Source: an uncultured SAR86 cluster bacterium (GTDB taxonomy: Bacteria; Pseudomonadota; Gammaproteobacteria; Magnimaribacterales; AG-339-G14). From it: a DNA stretch of 64,000 nucleotides. The position numbers were made by a program, and so were the translations under genes. Below the pieces are notes generated by a model that worked only from the letters and a program-made list of their open reading frames with translations, was not told where the DNA came from and ran no database searches. The stretch's first letter is position 1. Each line of letters begins with the position of its first letter. The stretch lies in assembly GCA_902587545.1 (NCBI GenBank), contig CACILL010000002.1, positions 124,001-188,000 on the forward strand, written 5' to 3'. This document shows positions 1-8,944 of this stretch, in pieces.

Positions 1-2
1 GA

Positions 3-125
3 AATCATTGTATTTCTTGGACAATAAATAATAAGAAATACATGAGAGAGCTGGTAGCAGCTGAGATTGACGCAATCATCACTGACAATCCGAAAAAACT
101 TTTTAAAGTTGTAAATGAAAACTAA
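3..125 (+). CDS. Glycerophosphodiester phosphodiesterase family, C-terminal end (partial)
   Basis: Only the last 40 codons are inside the window; the gene enters from the left edge and stops at TAA 123-125. The visible tail contains WTIN, then an MRELVAAEIDAIITDNP-type ending. This matches the last strand and helix of the GDPD TIM barrel, where a Trp-Thr-Val/Ile-Asn strand is followed by a GVDGIITDRP-like segment. GDPD enzymes cleave glycerophosphodiesters to glycerol-3-phosphate and an alcohol. The metal-binding and catalytic residues lie in the missing part, so activity cannot be judged. It converges with the SDR gene on the other strand, 10 bases away. Confidence 0.6.
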   Translation, partial: NHCISWTINNKKYMRELVAAEIDAIITDNPKKLFKVVNEN

Positions 126-135
126 TCTTTAGGTT

Positions 136-1044
136 TTAACCCTTCATGATGAGTTCAAAGATTTTCTGAGATTGCTCTCCACCTTGATAGCAAGGTCTTG
201 CGTCTTTCATATCAGAGATTTCATCCCATTTGTCTGCAATGTTTTCTGCGGTCATGTCCTCACCAGTACCTAAGTTGACACCCATTGTTTCATGAACAAA
301 AACTCTTGCAAAAACTCCAGCGCCTGCTGACATGATGACTCCTGTCGGAGCATCTTCAGAGACCATGTAGGTTACTGCTGGAGTTACGTGATCAGGTTGG
401 ATCTGATCTAAAACCTCTCCGGGCATCAAATCTTCGGTCATTCGAGTTCCTGCTACAGGAGCAAGAGCATTACATTTAATATTGTACTTAGCGCCTTCTA
501 GTTTAAGGGTGTTGATTAAGCCAACGACACCCATTTTCGCCGCACCGTAATTTGTTTGTCCAAAATTTCCATACAAACCGCTAGAAGATGAAGTCACTAC
601 AATTCTGCCGTAATTCTGTTCTTTCATAATTTCCCAAACTGCCTTTGTACAGTTTACTGTTCCCATTAAATGGACTTCTAAGACCATACGAAAATCTTCA
701 TCAGTAACTTTTGAAAAAGATTTATCTCTTAAGATTCCGGCATTGTTAACTAAGATATCTATTCGGCCGTAAGCATCCATAGTTTGTTTAACCATTTCCT
801 CGACTTGAGCAACATCAGTGACACTTGCTCCATTCGCCATTGCTTCTCCGCCTGCTGCTTTAATTTCTTCTACAACTTTTTCTGCTGCCGATAAAGAACC
901 ATCATCAGAACCATCTACGTTTCCACCAAGATCGTTTACAACAACCTTAGCCCCTCTCTTTGCTAAATCTAAAGCATGACATCTTCCTAATCCGCCACCA
1001 GCTCCAGTTACTATGGCAACTTTTCCGTCAAAATTAATAGTCAT
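136..1044 (-). CDS. Short-chain dehydrogenase, MFE2/HSD17B4-like 3-hydroxyacyl-CoA dehydrogenase type
   Basis: A 302-residue SDR. It has the cofactor loop TGAGGGLG (residues 13-20), the NNAG motif (100-103), a catalytic Ser run near 152-155 and YGAAK (Y166, K170). It is longer than a classical 250-residue SDR. The long loop after NDLGG and the C-terminal extension of about 60 residues resemble the (R)-3-hydroxyacyl-CoA dehydrogenase domain of peroxisomal multifunctional enzyme 2, so the likely role is NAD-dependent oxidation of a 3-hydroxyacyl-CoA or similar lipid substrate. It is divergent from a thiolase-like gene, which fits acyl-CoA metabolism. The exact substrate is not shown by the sequence. 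Confidence 0.8.
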   Translation of the reverse strand: MTINFDGKVAIVTGAGGGLGRCHALDLAKRGAKVVVNDLGGNVDGSDDGSLSAAEKVVEEIKAAGGEAMANGASVTDVAQVEEMVKQTMDAYGRIDILVNNAGILRDKSFSKVTDEDFRMVLEVHLMGTVNCTKAVWEIMKEQNYGRIVVTSSSSGLYGNFGQTNYGAAKMGVVGLINTLKLEGAKYNIKCNALAPVAGTRMTEDLMPGEVLDQIQPDHVTPAVTYMVSEDAPTGVIMSAGAGVFARVFVHETMGVNLGTGEDMTAENIADKWDEISDMKDARPCYQGGEQSQKIFELIMKG

Positions 1045-1102
1045 TTAGTTCTCCTTGTTATTTAATATGCGTTTGATTAATTCAAGTCGGTAATATTACA
1101 TC

Positions 1103-2644
1103 TTGTCAGAACGTAAGCAAAATAAAAAAATTGATAAAAGAGCTCCTGTCATCGTTGGTGTCGGTGACTTGGTTGATAGATCCAAAGAAGATGGGTTAAA
1201 CCCTCAAGAGCTTCTTGCAAAAGCCTGTGAGCATGCGATTCAAGACTCTGGTATTAAGGAATTGAATAAGCACATTGATTATGTGGGCGTAGTTAGATTT
1301 ACCATAGATTTTCTTACCGCAACCAACCAATCCAACTTTCAATATTCAAATTTTCCAAGAACTCTTGCCAATAAACTAAATGTCTTAGCAAAAAATGAAG
1401 TATATGCACCGATGGGTGGTAACAGCCCTCAAGTATTGTTAGAGGATGCTCTAGTTAAAATTTCCACTGGAGAAACAGATTGCGCTTTGCTTAGTGGTGG
1501 AGAAGCTCTTCAAACAATGATAGCCAAGTTAAAAGCTGGCATGTCATTGGATTGGCTAGATGAGCCAGGAGGCTCGCCAGAGATGATAGGCAATAACGAT
1601 ATTGGGTTTTCAGATCATGAAAAGTTACATGGAATGGACTTGCCAACCAACGTATACCCTCTTTTTGCTCAGGCATTAAGAAAAGAAGAGAAAAAAACAG
1701 CGGCTACTCATCTTGGTGAATGTAGCGCCTTATTCAGCGAATTCAGCAAGATTGCATCTAAAAATCCTTATTCTTGGTTTCCTTCCTACCGCAGTGCAAC
1801 CGAGATAGCAGAAGAAACGTCAAACAATCGAATGGTTGGTTTCCCCTATACAAAATATTTAAATTCAGTCATTCGTGTAAATATGGCATCCGCTTTTATC
1901 TTGATGTCACAAGCTAAAGCCGATGAACTAGGCGTTGCGGAAAATAAAAGAGTGTATGTACATGGTTGCTCTATTCTTAATGACATTTGGAACGTTACTG
2001 AAAGACCTGATTTTCATTCTTCCCCAGCAATCAAAACTTGTGTCAATCAATCTTTGGATCAAGCTGAAATTTCTTTATCTGACATAAAACATTTTGATTT
2101 GTATTCTTGTTTCCCTTCAGCAGTACAAATTGCAAAAAGAGAATTGAAAATTCCGGAAGAAAAAAAAGATTTAACGGTTACGGGAGGTTTGCCCTACTTT
2201 GGAGGCCCCGGAAATTCTTACACGATGTTTTCAACTACAGAAATGGTTAGGCAGCTCAGGAAAAAACCTCAAAGTTATGGATTGCTTACTGCAAATTCAT
2301 GGTTTATTACCAAACACGCAGCTCTTGTCATGTCGACAATCCCAGCTAAACCTTTTAAAAAAATAAATAATAGTTCTGTGCAAAAAGATATCAATTCAAA
2401 AGCAATTCAAAATTTTACAGAAACTCCTTCAGGAAATGGAAAGATAGATACTTATACCGTGATCAACGGGAGAAAAGGTTTAGAATTTGCTTTAATAGTA
2501 GGAACTCTAGATGATGGAACTAGATTTATTGCTAATAGCGAAAAAGATGAGATTCTTCTAAATAAAATGATTAATAATGAAATGCTGGATGCCAAAATAT
2601 CCGTTTCTCAAAAAGAAGGAAAGAATATTTTTAACTTAATTTAA
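1103..2644 (+). CDS. Thiolase-like acetyl-CoA acetyltransferase family protein
   Basis: 513 residues starting at TTG 1103; no ATG is placed better and no clear Shine-Dalgarno is visible. The first 390 residues have the thiolase fold, with an N-terminal APVIVGVGD strand, FDLYSCFPSA, a Gly-rich TGGLPYFGGPGN segment and a KHAALVMST segment carrying the conserved His. The usual nucleophilic Cys loop is replaced by APMGGNSPQ, as in a subfamily annotated acetyl-CoA acetyltransferase that lacks the canonical Cys. A C-terminal domain of about 110 residues follows (TYTVINGRKGLEFALIVG), probably an OB-like cap typical of that subfamily. Likely acyl-CoA metabolism; condensing activity is uncertain without the Cys. 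Malate dehydrogenase follows 10 bases downstream. Confidence 0.75.
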   Translation: MSERKQNKKIDKRAPVIVGVGDLVDRSKEDGLNPQELLAKACEHAIQDSGIKELNKHIDYVGVVRFTIDFLTATNQSNFQYSNFPRTLANKLNVLAKNEVYAPMGGNSPQVLLEDALVKISTGETDCALLSGGEALQTMIAKLKAGMSLDWLDEPGGSPEMIGNNDIGFSDHEKLHGMDLPTNVYPLFAQALRKEEKKTAATHLGECSALFSEFSKIASKNPYSWFPSYRSATEIAEETSNNRMVGFPYTKYLNSVIRVNMASAFILMSQAKADELGVAENKRVYVHGCSILNDIWNVTERPDFHSSPAIKTCVNQSLDQAEISLSDIKHFDLYSCFPSAVQIAKRELKIPEEKKDLTVTGGLPYFGGPGNSYTMFSTTEMVRQLRKKPQSYGLLTANSWFITKHAALVMSTIPAKPFKKINNSSVQKDINSKAIQNFTETPSGNGKIDTYTVINGRKGLEFALIVGTLDDGTRFIANSEKDEILLNKMINNEMLDAKISVSQKEGKNIFNLI

Positions 2645-2654
2645 GGAAAGATAT

Positions 2655-3650
2655 ATGAAAGAAGTAAATGTTTTAGTAACTGGAGCTGCCGGTCAAATCG
2701 GTTATGCCTTATTGACTAGATTGGCTAGTGGTGAAACTTTTGGGCCGGATGTTAAAGTTAATTTGAACCTTGTTGAAGTTCCCCAAGTAGTATCTAGGCT
2801 TGAAGGCTCTCGCATGGAATTAGAAGATTGTGGTTTTAATACCTTGGGAACTGTAAAAAACTTTTCCGATATGAATGAAGCTTCAGGAGATGTAGATTGG
2901 GCTCTTTTAGTTGGCAGCATCCCGAGAGGTATCACTATCAATGGAAAAAAAATTGAAGAACGCGCAGACTTATTAAGAATAAATGGCGGAATTTTTACTG
3001 AACAAGGAAAAGCTCTAGGAGAAAACGCCAAGGCAGATGCAAAAATACTTGTTGTTGGGAACCCGGCAAACACTAACGCTTTAATTGGCTGCACGCATGG
3101 TAAAAATGAGTCTCAAACCTGGATGGCAATGACTGCCTTGGATGCCAACAGAGCTAAAGCTCAGGTAGCAAACAAATGCAATTTGGAGATTTCCGATATT
3201 AAGAAAATGACGATATGGGGAAATCACAGTCCAACCATGTATCCTGATTTGGACAATGCAGAAATCAAAGGCGAATCAGCAAGCGGTTGGATCAATGATC
3301 AAAATTGGATTGAAAGTGATTTTCTAAGAATAGTGCAACAACGTGGAAAAGCCATTATCGATGCCAGAGGAGCTTCTTCTGCAACGTCAGCAGCTAATGC
3401 TGCTATTGATACTGTAAAGGCAACACTTTTAGAAACTCCTGAAAGTGACTGGTTCAGTGCGGCAGTTTTAAGCGACGGCTGTTACAATGTTCCAGAAGGT
3501 TTAATTTTTGGCTTTCCTTTGAAGGCAGATGCCAATGGAAAGATCTCAATTGTCCAAGATTTGCCGATAAGCGATTATGCGCAGGAAAAAATTGATCTAA
3601 CTACTCAGGAGCTTCTGGATGAGAAAAACGATATCAAAGACTTGTTGTAA
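2655..3650 (+). CDS. mdh: Malate dehydrogenase (type 2, cytosolic-type)
   Basis: 331 residues, normal for the family. Visible features are the NAD-binding TGAAGQIGYALL loop near the N-terminus, substrate and active-site Arg residues around GSIPRG, VVGNPANTNA (the NAD-contact Asn) and the catalytic His in IWGNHSPTMYPD. It interconverts malate and oxaloacetate with NAD in the cytoplasm and completes the TCA cycle whose other enzymes (sdh, suc) lie at 45-50 kb. It starts at ATG 2655 with AAGGA just upstream and directly follows the thiolase-like gene, so the two are probably co-transcribed. Confidence 0.95.
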   Translation: MKEVNVLVTGAAGQIGYALLTRLASGETFGPDVKVNLNLVEVPQVVSRLEGSRMELEDCGFNTLGTVKNFSDMNEASGDVDWALLVGSIPRGITINGKKIEERADLLRINGGIFTEQGKALGENAKADAKILVVGNPANTNALIGCTHGKNESQTWMAMTALDANRAKAQVANKCNLEISDIKKMTIWGNHSPTMYPDLDNAEIKGESASGWINDQNWIESDFLRIVQQRGKAIIDARGASSATSAANAAIDTVKATLLETPESDWFSAAVLSDGCYNVPEGLIFGFPLKADANGKISIVQDLPISDYAQEKIDLTTQELLDEKNDIKDLL

Positions 3651-3690
3651 AATTCAATAAGGGATAAATTCAAGAATTATTCTAAAAAAA

Positions 3691-4074
3691 ATGAAAAAAT
3701 TATTAAGTTTTCTTCTTGTTGCATCATTCTTGGTAGCTTGTGCAGGAGGTCAATTTACAAATTCTTCAACCACAATCAAGCCAGCTTATGTGTCTCCTGC
3801 GATGTACATGAACCTTTCGTGTAATGAATTAGAAAGAGAGGCTGCTAAATTAATCTCGAAGGCACCTGAATTAGAAAATGAGATAGATAAAATTAAAAAA
3901 GATAATGATGTCTGGATATCCACCGGAGCTGTTCTTTTTCTTCCGCTCCTTGCGGGGATGAAACCCAATAAAGAGCAAGCTGAAGAATTGGCTCAAATAA
4001 GAGGAAATTTAGTTGCCGTAAAAGAAGTTGCAATGAGAAAAAGCTGTCGTGGGGCTGGATATATTCCTCAGTAA
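3691..4074 (+). CDS. Small lipoprotein of unknown function
   Basis: 127 residues. The N-terminus is a lipoprotein signal: MKKLL, a hydrophobic stretch, then the lipobox LVAC with the acylated Cys at about residue 17. The mature part is mostly helical with a charged segment near residues 52-70. It then has a short hydrophobic stretch, GAVLFLPLLAG, and two further Cys residues. I do not recognise a domain. The stop codon overlaps the start of the PrsW-type gene (TAATG), so the two are translationally coupled. The whole plus-strand cluster to 6494 looks like envelope proteins. Confidence 0.7.
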   Translation: MKKLLSFLLVASFLVACAGGQFTNSSTTIKPAYVSPAMYMNLSCNELEREAAKLISKAPELENEIDKIKKDNDVWISTGAVLFLPLLAGMKPNKEQAEELAQIRGNLVAVKEVAMRKSCRGAGYIPQ

Positions 4075-4736
4075 TGATAACGCTTGGATTAACAATTATT
4101 CCAAGCATAGCAATTCTCTTGTACGTAATTTTTTCTGATAAATTCAGAGAGCCATTAATTTCTATTTTAACTACCTTTTTTTTAGGATTTTTAATAATCC
4201 TACCTGCAGGTTTTTTAAATAGTTTCTTAATTTTTCAAAATCAGGAACAAGACTTATCTTTTTTAGCAGGACTCACGGAAGAGTCACTAAAATTATTTTG
4301 CTTATATTTCTTTATCAGAGAAAAAAAGCATTTTAACGAGCCTATGGATGGTATTGTTTATGGAGTTTTAATTTCTCTAGGATTTGCGACTTATGAAAAT
4401 ATTCAATACGTTTACATCCTCTCTACAGAATATGGAGTAGCCCCTTTTGAAGTAGCTGCATGGAGGTCATTTTCTGCAATCCCGATGCATGCAATTTGTG
4501 GAATCATAATGGGTTATTTTTTTGGTGAGTATGTTTTTAAAGGTAACTCATCTGATATATTTAAAAGTTGGATTATTCCAATGATATTTCATGGTTTATA
4601 CAACTTCCTTGTGACTTTCACGCTTTTATATTTGATAATACTTTTCATTGCAGGAGCTTATGCTTATCGATTGCTCAAAAATGTTGCAAAAAAACAAAAA
4701 TTAAAAAATATTGAGGATGAAAAAAAAGCTATCTAA
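4074..4736 (+). CDS. PrsW-family intramembrane metalloprotease
   Basis: 220 residues, strongly hydrophobic with about seven membrane segments. Family motifs are present in order: TEESLK (the EExxK motif), MDGIVYG, ATYENIQYV, PMHAICG and IFHGLYNF, which together supply the Glu and His residues expected for metal binding. PrsW of Bacillus subtilis cleaves an anti-sigma factor within the membrane. The substrate here is unknown, and no sigma/anti-sigma pair is nearby. It sits between a lipoprotein gene (overlapping stop/start) and the ion-channel gene, whose 5' end overlaps its 3' end, so the three are likely one transcript. Confidence 0.8.
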   Translation: MITLGLTIIPSIAILLYVIFSDKFREPLISILTTFFLGFLIILPAGFLNSFLIFQNQEQDLSFLAGLTEESLKLFCLYFFIREKKHFNEPMDGIVYGVLISLGFATYENIQYVYILSTEYGVAPFEVAAWRSFSAIPMHAICGIIMGYFFGEYVFKGNSSDIFKSWIIPMIFHGLYNFLVTFTLLYLIILFIAGAYAYRLLKNVAKKQKLKNIEDEKKAI

Positions 4737-6180
4737 ATATTTATTTTTTGCATTTATGTACATTTTTTTTTCTTCATCTATTTTTGGAGAGAAAGTCACT
4801 ATAGATGTAGAATTTAACGAATGTGAAATTCTAGAAAATTTACTTATTTCAAATCCTTCAAAAATTGCATTTAATCTTCCATATTTATCCGATGCAGAGT
4901 ATTCAGGAATAGATTATGTTTTTATGGGAGATGCCTATCCTCTCATAACGAAAATTCACCCAAAGAGCATAGTAAATGGCCAGTTAATTACAAAAGCAAT
5001 TCACGAGATTGTTCTTAATGAAAAACTCACAAAAATTAATGGTAAAGACGTTTTGACATTGGACGAAACTCAACTGGAAGAGGAATTTTACAAAGAATCT
5101 ATATTTTTGGAATTTGAGAACTTTGAAGATATTTTTGAATTCAAGCTACAAAGTTTAAGCTGGCGTGAAGTTCTTGTTAGGCCTGAACTTAACTGGATAA
5201 AAAATATAAATACTAAAGAAGGTAAAATAGATATATCACTTGATCTAAATGTAAATTGGAGTGACACGTTTATTTCAAGAGAAGCTAATAAACTAAAAGG
5301 CATAGACTCTGTAGATGGATCTTGGCAGTGCATATATCCCATAGAATTGTTTAAAGAGTTAGGATACTTATTGCCAAAACCTATCTTTGTTGGTTTTGAA
5401 CCAAGTTTTGAAGACATAGAAATAAAATCTGTAACAGTTGCTTACTTTCCTCCAGAATTTTGTACCCCTGAGGCTGATTGCGATCCCTACGAAAAGGAAC
5501 ATGGTGAAACCCAACTCGTATATAAAAAAGAATATGTAGGAATTTTGAATTCCACATACAATTTAGAGAAGTTCCCTTTTGATACTCAAGACATTGTTGT
5601 TAGCTTTTATCTGGAAAATTTAACACAGTATCTTGATGACCCTACCACCGAAAGTAGGACAGATGACTTTTTGTATTACGCTTTATCTAAAAATAATTTC
5701 TTAGAATGGGATCTACTAAATTATGATGTTAACTATGGAACAACTTTAGATGTTTTAAGAGATGAAGTAATACCTACCTTTAATTTAAGTGTAACGGTCA
5801 AGAGGGAATCTCTATATTATCTGTTTAAAATTATGTTTCCCATTTTTTGTTTGGTGTTTATATGTTATTCAGTTTTTTGGATACACCCACGACAATTAGA
5901 AAGCCGGGTTACGATCAGCATAGTTTGCTTGTTGTCTCTTATAGCTTATAACTTTGTAATTGATGGCGACATACCAAAACTGGCATATCTAACTTTTCTA
6001 GATCAATACATTCTTTTATCGTACTTATTTGCCGGAATTCCGACAATCCAGACAGTTATAGTAAGAAGAGTTTATGAAAATAATGGAGAAGAAAAGGCAT
6101 TAAATTTTGATTACTATTCAAAAACTTTATTTCCATTAGGCTTTTTTATTATATTTACCTACCTAATTTTTACAATTTAA
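4717..6180 (+). CDS. Pentameric ligand-gated ion channel with N-terminal PDZ-like domain
   Basis: 487 residues from ATG 4717; an in-frame TTG at 4711 is an alternative start. A signal peptide (KKKLSKYLFF... ending SSIFG) comes first. Residues about 55-150 look like a PDZ-type fold: a strand GIDYVFM, a strand YPLITKIHPKS, LTKINGKDV, then a helix. A pLGIC extracellular domain follows (about 170-365), with KFPFDTQD in the Cys-loop position, here without the Cys pair. Four membrane segments end the protein: M1 around MFPIFCLVF, pore-lining M2 around SRVTISIVCLLS, M3 around LDQYILLSYLF and a C-terminal M4. Such channels pass ions when a ligand binds outside. The ligand is unknown. The gene overlaps the prsW-like gene by 20 bases. 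Confidence 0.8.
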   Translation: MKKKLSKYLFFAFMYIFFSSSIFGEKVTIDVEFNECEILENLLISNPSKIAFNLPYLSDAEYSGIDYVFMGDAYPLITKIHPKSIVNGQLITKAIHEIVLNEKLTKINGKDVLTLDETQLEEEFYKESIFLEFENFEDIFEFKLQSLSWREVLVRPELNWIKNINTKEGKIDISLDLNVNWSDTFISREANKLKGIDSVDGSWQCIYPIELFKELGYLLPKPIFVGFEPSFEDIEIKSVTVAYFPPEFCTPEADCDPYEKEHGETQLVYKKEYVGILNSTYNLEKFPFDTQDIVVSFYLENLTQYLDDPTTESRTDDFLYYALSKNNFLEWDLLNYDVNYGTTLDVLRDEVIPTFNLSVTVKRESLYYLFKIMFPIFCLVFICYSVFWIHPRQLESRVTISIVCLLSLIAYNFVIDGDIPKLAYLTFLDQYILLSYLFAGIPTIQTVIVRRVYENNGEEKALNFDYYSKTLFPLGFFIIFTYLIFTI

Positions 6181-6200
6181 TACTTTTTTAATATTTTAAA

Positions 6201-6494
6201 ATGAAACAAAGGCTTTGGCTTATACCTGTAATCACCTTGGCAGTTGGAATTTTTCCAATGCCCTACGGATATTATAATTTTTTAAGACTAGTTATATTTT
6301 TATGTTCTTTATTCTTAGCTTACAAGCTTTACAAGTTGAAAGATTTCGTTTTTGTAGCTTTTTTTAGTTTTTTTGTAATTCTTTATAACCCTATCTTTCC
6401 TATTTATTTATATGAAAAAAGTTTATGGATGATAATTAATCTCATCACAGCTTTTGCCTTTTATTACAAAAAAGATAATTTTAAATTCGAATAA
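6201..6494 (+). CDS. Small integral membrane protein (DUF6804-like)
   Basis: 97 residues with three or four predicted membrane helices. The sequence MPYGYYNFLRL near the N-terminus and YNPIFPIYL in the middle resemble the small DUF6804 family of unknown function. It follows the ion-channel gene by 20 bases on the same strand, so it is probably the last gene of that cluster. It ends head-on against the VWA-like gene, with one base between the two stop codons. No function can be given. Confidence 0.6.
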   Translation: MKQRLWLIPVITLAVGIFPMPYGYYNFLRLVIFLCSLFLAYKLYKLKDFVFVAFFSFFVILYNPIFPIYLYEKSLWMIINLITAFAFYYKKDNFKFE

Positions 6495-6495
6495 G

Positions 6496-7425
6496 CTATA
6501 CAGAATCAAATAACATTCTGTAATCAATATTCTCTCTCTTGACGCCTGCCCATTCAAAAAAAGAAATCCAAAAACCCTTCAAATTTCTTTCAAGAGGTTT
6601 TCCTCTAACTTCCTTATTTATTACGTGATAGATTATTATCTTTGAGTTTTCTGAGAAAGAAGGCTTAATTTCATCCAAATAAGATTGAATTTTTCTTGAA
6701 GCAGCTTTATAAAATTTTTCAAAATCGGAACAGTTTAGTTTTGTATTATAGTCCTTACATAACTTTCTCAAAAAAATACGATCGCTAAATTGCATCAAAT
6801 CAGAAAATAGAACCAATGTCCTTTCTTGGTAATCGCTTTCTCTAAAATCAAATTTTGAAACGGTGGTCACAGCATTTATATGTTCAAAAAGAAGAGTTTT
6901 ATTTGCAGGTTTAGCAGCTCCTAGACTTTCTAAAGATTTTAGCTGTGTTAATGCTCCCCATTTACGGAACTCATTCTTTGTAAAATTTACTCCTTGAGAT
7001 GAATGCGGAGCATCTGCTGCAAATGGTGAAACAGCAATGCCACTTCTTGGTCGGCAGCGATCTGCAAGAGGAATCGCCTCTGATGGAGTGACTTTATCAT
7101 TTAAATTTATTAGAGATACTTTCGTATAAGGCTCTAATGAAAGTAAGGTTTTTCTATCGAGCACATCTCCTTTCAAAAAACCGATTTCGTTATTGCTTAG
7201 ACCATCTGTAGTGTCTACTAAAACGAGATAATGTTTCCTCTTCATCTCAGAAAGTAAAGGACAAGATTTTGAATCAAAACATTCTTTCTTTGTTATCAGA
7301 GGAGGGTTTCTTGTTTGTCCATCTACGTCAGATTTGCATACTTCATTTAGGTTTTCATCTGATCCAAAAAAAGTAAAAGCAGAGAAGCTAAAACTAAAAA
7401 TAAAAAAAAGAACTATCCTTATCAT
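6496..7425 (-). CDS. Secreted VWA-like protein of unknown function
   Basis: 309 residues with a signal peptide (about 1-20, hydrophobic IRIVLFFIFSFSFSAF). A strand with acidic residues, HYLVLVDTTDGLS (about 65-77), and a later strand, RTLVLFSDLMQF, resemble the first and fourth strands of a von Willebrand A / Rossmann-like fold with a partial metal-binding site. Several Cys residues (near 30, 49, 55, 125, 220 and 232) suit an exported, disulfide-bonded protein. The start overlaps the stop of the preceding membrane-protein gene (ATGA), so the two are translationally coupled and probably act together at the inner membrane. The VWA assignment is from pattern only. Confidence 0.55.
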   Translation of the reverse strand: MIRIVLFFIFSFSFSAFTFFGSDENLNEVCKSDVDGQTRNPPLITKKECFDSKSCPLLSEMKRKHYLVLVDTTDGLSNNEIGFLKGDVLDRKTLLSLEPYTKVSLINLNDKVTPSEAIPLADRCRPRSGIAVSPFAADAPHSSQGVNFTKNEFRKWGALTQLKSLESLGAAKPANKTLLFEHINAVTTVSKFDFRESDYQERTLVLFSDLMQFSDRIFLRKLCKDYNTKLNCSDFEKFYKAASRKIQSYLDEIKPSFSENSKIIIYHVINKEVRGKPLERNLKGFWISFFEWAGVKRENIDYRMLFDSV

Positions 7426-8855
7426 TGAATCAGCCCATCTCTTTGATTGCTGTATTCTTCGTAGATCTCTTGAATACGTCTCAGAACACTATCTCTATTG
7501 ACTTCTAGAGTTCTTGTTGCTTCAGCTTTAATCTGATTGGCAGCATCATCTTCAAAGTATTCTCCTTGCAAGAAAGGAAAAGTGTTTGAAAATGAATAAT
7601 TATTAGGATTTAAATGAGTTTCAAATTCTGGGGACCTGATCAAGTCATAGTAAGCCGATCTTCCATGTAAATTTTGATTTCTATATTCATCATTTTTTGA
7701 ATAATATTCTTGTATCGCATGATCTAGCTTTGATGAAACATCTCTAATGAAAGAATCAAAACTTGATTTAAATAATTGTAGGGTTTCTACAGAACTTCTC
7801 CAAAGTTGAATTGACTCTATATCAGATTCAAATTCCTTCTTCACTTCATTAGAAAAATGAGTCATTCTAGAAAGTAATTTTTCGGTAAGAGCATTCCTAT
7901 TGTCTTCAAGATTTGATTTTGCTTTGTTTACTTTCTCTCCAAGAGACCCATATCCTCTGTAAGTATCATTTTTAAATAAACCATCTAAAAGAGAGGCAAA
8001 CGCAAAAATAAAACATACTGTTATAAATTGAATGCCGTTTTGCTCTAATGCACCTAGTTGACTAAAGGGATTCCCCACCTGGACTAAAGCTAAGCCAAAA
8101 GAAAAATCTTCACTATTAGCTTGATTTTCTAATAGGGACCTATATACCCCAAAAAGAAAATTTACAAAGGTAATTAAAGCAAGCCACAAAATAACAAAAA
8201 CAGAACCCCAAATACGATATGTTATTTCTTTAAACCAAAGCCATGGGAGCATCATGCCTATGAAAAATGAGGTCAATACATTTACAAGAGAGATTCCTAA
8301 GGCCATCATTTGACCTGCAACAGCACCGCCTTGCATGTTATCAGCAAAAACTTGTCCGTTATAATATGTTTCAAAACCTATGAAAACTAAGGGAACCAAG
8401 TAAGTAACAATCTTTATCCAATAAGGACGAACTACTGGGTCTCTTTTAAGTCTATGTTCCAGTTTGAAAGTTCTGAGATTATTTTCTGTTCGGCTAACTT
8501 CATCTCTTAAGGTAGCAAAATCTGATTCCGCACCTGCAAAATCTGCGTTTAATTGAGCCCTCATTTCTCCTTCAATTCTTGAAAAAGGATTTAAACTAAA
8601 TTTCTGTCTGTTATTGCTAATGTAGCCTGCTATATCTTGACTCCATGCTCTAGCTCTCTGTGTTTCTTCTCCTATGTGATTCAAAGCCTCAGTTTCAGCT
8701 TCTTGTGCGGTTTCGCAAAGAGAATTTAGCTCAGCCGAAGGTAGCCCTGCAGCAGCATCATTTTGTGCTCTATTTTCAATATCAGCTTTTCTTTCAAGCT
8801 CATGAGTTTCTAACAGTTTAAACTCAAAAACATCTATATCTAACTGTACGCCCAT
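7422..8855 (-). CDS. Coiled-coil inner-membrane protein of unknown function
   Basis: 477 residues. A long charged, helical N-terminal region (1-140) rich in Glu, Arg and Ala precedes four predicted membrane helices (about 146-163, 181-205, 214-238 and 274-294). A second long helical, coiled-coil-like region (about 305-400) and a Glu-rich C-terminal helix follow. I recognise no family. The layout suggests cytoplasmic helical arms on a four-helix membrane core. It lies upstream of, and overlaps by 4 bases, the secreted VWA-like gene; three tiny genes precede it. The 89 bases upstream (8856-8944) show no gene and probably hold a leader or promoter. Confidence 0.55.
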   Translation of the reverse strand: MGVQLDIDVFEFKLLETHELERKADIENRAQNDAAAGLPSAELNSLCETAQEAETEALNHIGEETQRARAWSQDIAGYISNNRQKFSLNPFSRIEGEMRAQLNADFAGAESDFATLRDEVSRTENNLRTFKLEHRLKRDPVVRPYWIKIVTYLVPLVFIGFETYYNGQVFADNMQGGAVAGQMMALGISLVNVLTSFFIGMMLPWLWFKEITYRIWGSVFVILWLALITFVNFLFGVYRSLLENQANSEDFSFGLALVQVGNPFSQLGALEQNGIQFITVCFIFAFASLLDGLFKNDTYRGYGSLGEKVNKAKSNLEDNRNALTEKLLSRMTHFSNEVKKEFESDIESIQLWRSSVETLQLFKSSFDSFIRDVSSKLDHAIQEYYSKNDEYRNQNLHGRSAYYDLIRSPEFETHLNPNNYSFSNTFPFLQGEYFEDDAANQIKAEATRTLEVNRDSVLRRIQEIYEEYSNQRDGLIQ

Positions 8856-8944
8856 AATTTTGTTCGAAAACTTTACAATATTTTTTTCCTTTCTGCATCC
8901 TAAAAGCTAAATAAAGAAGCTCCTGTTGATAAATAAATTACCTT

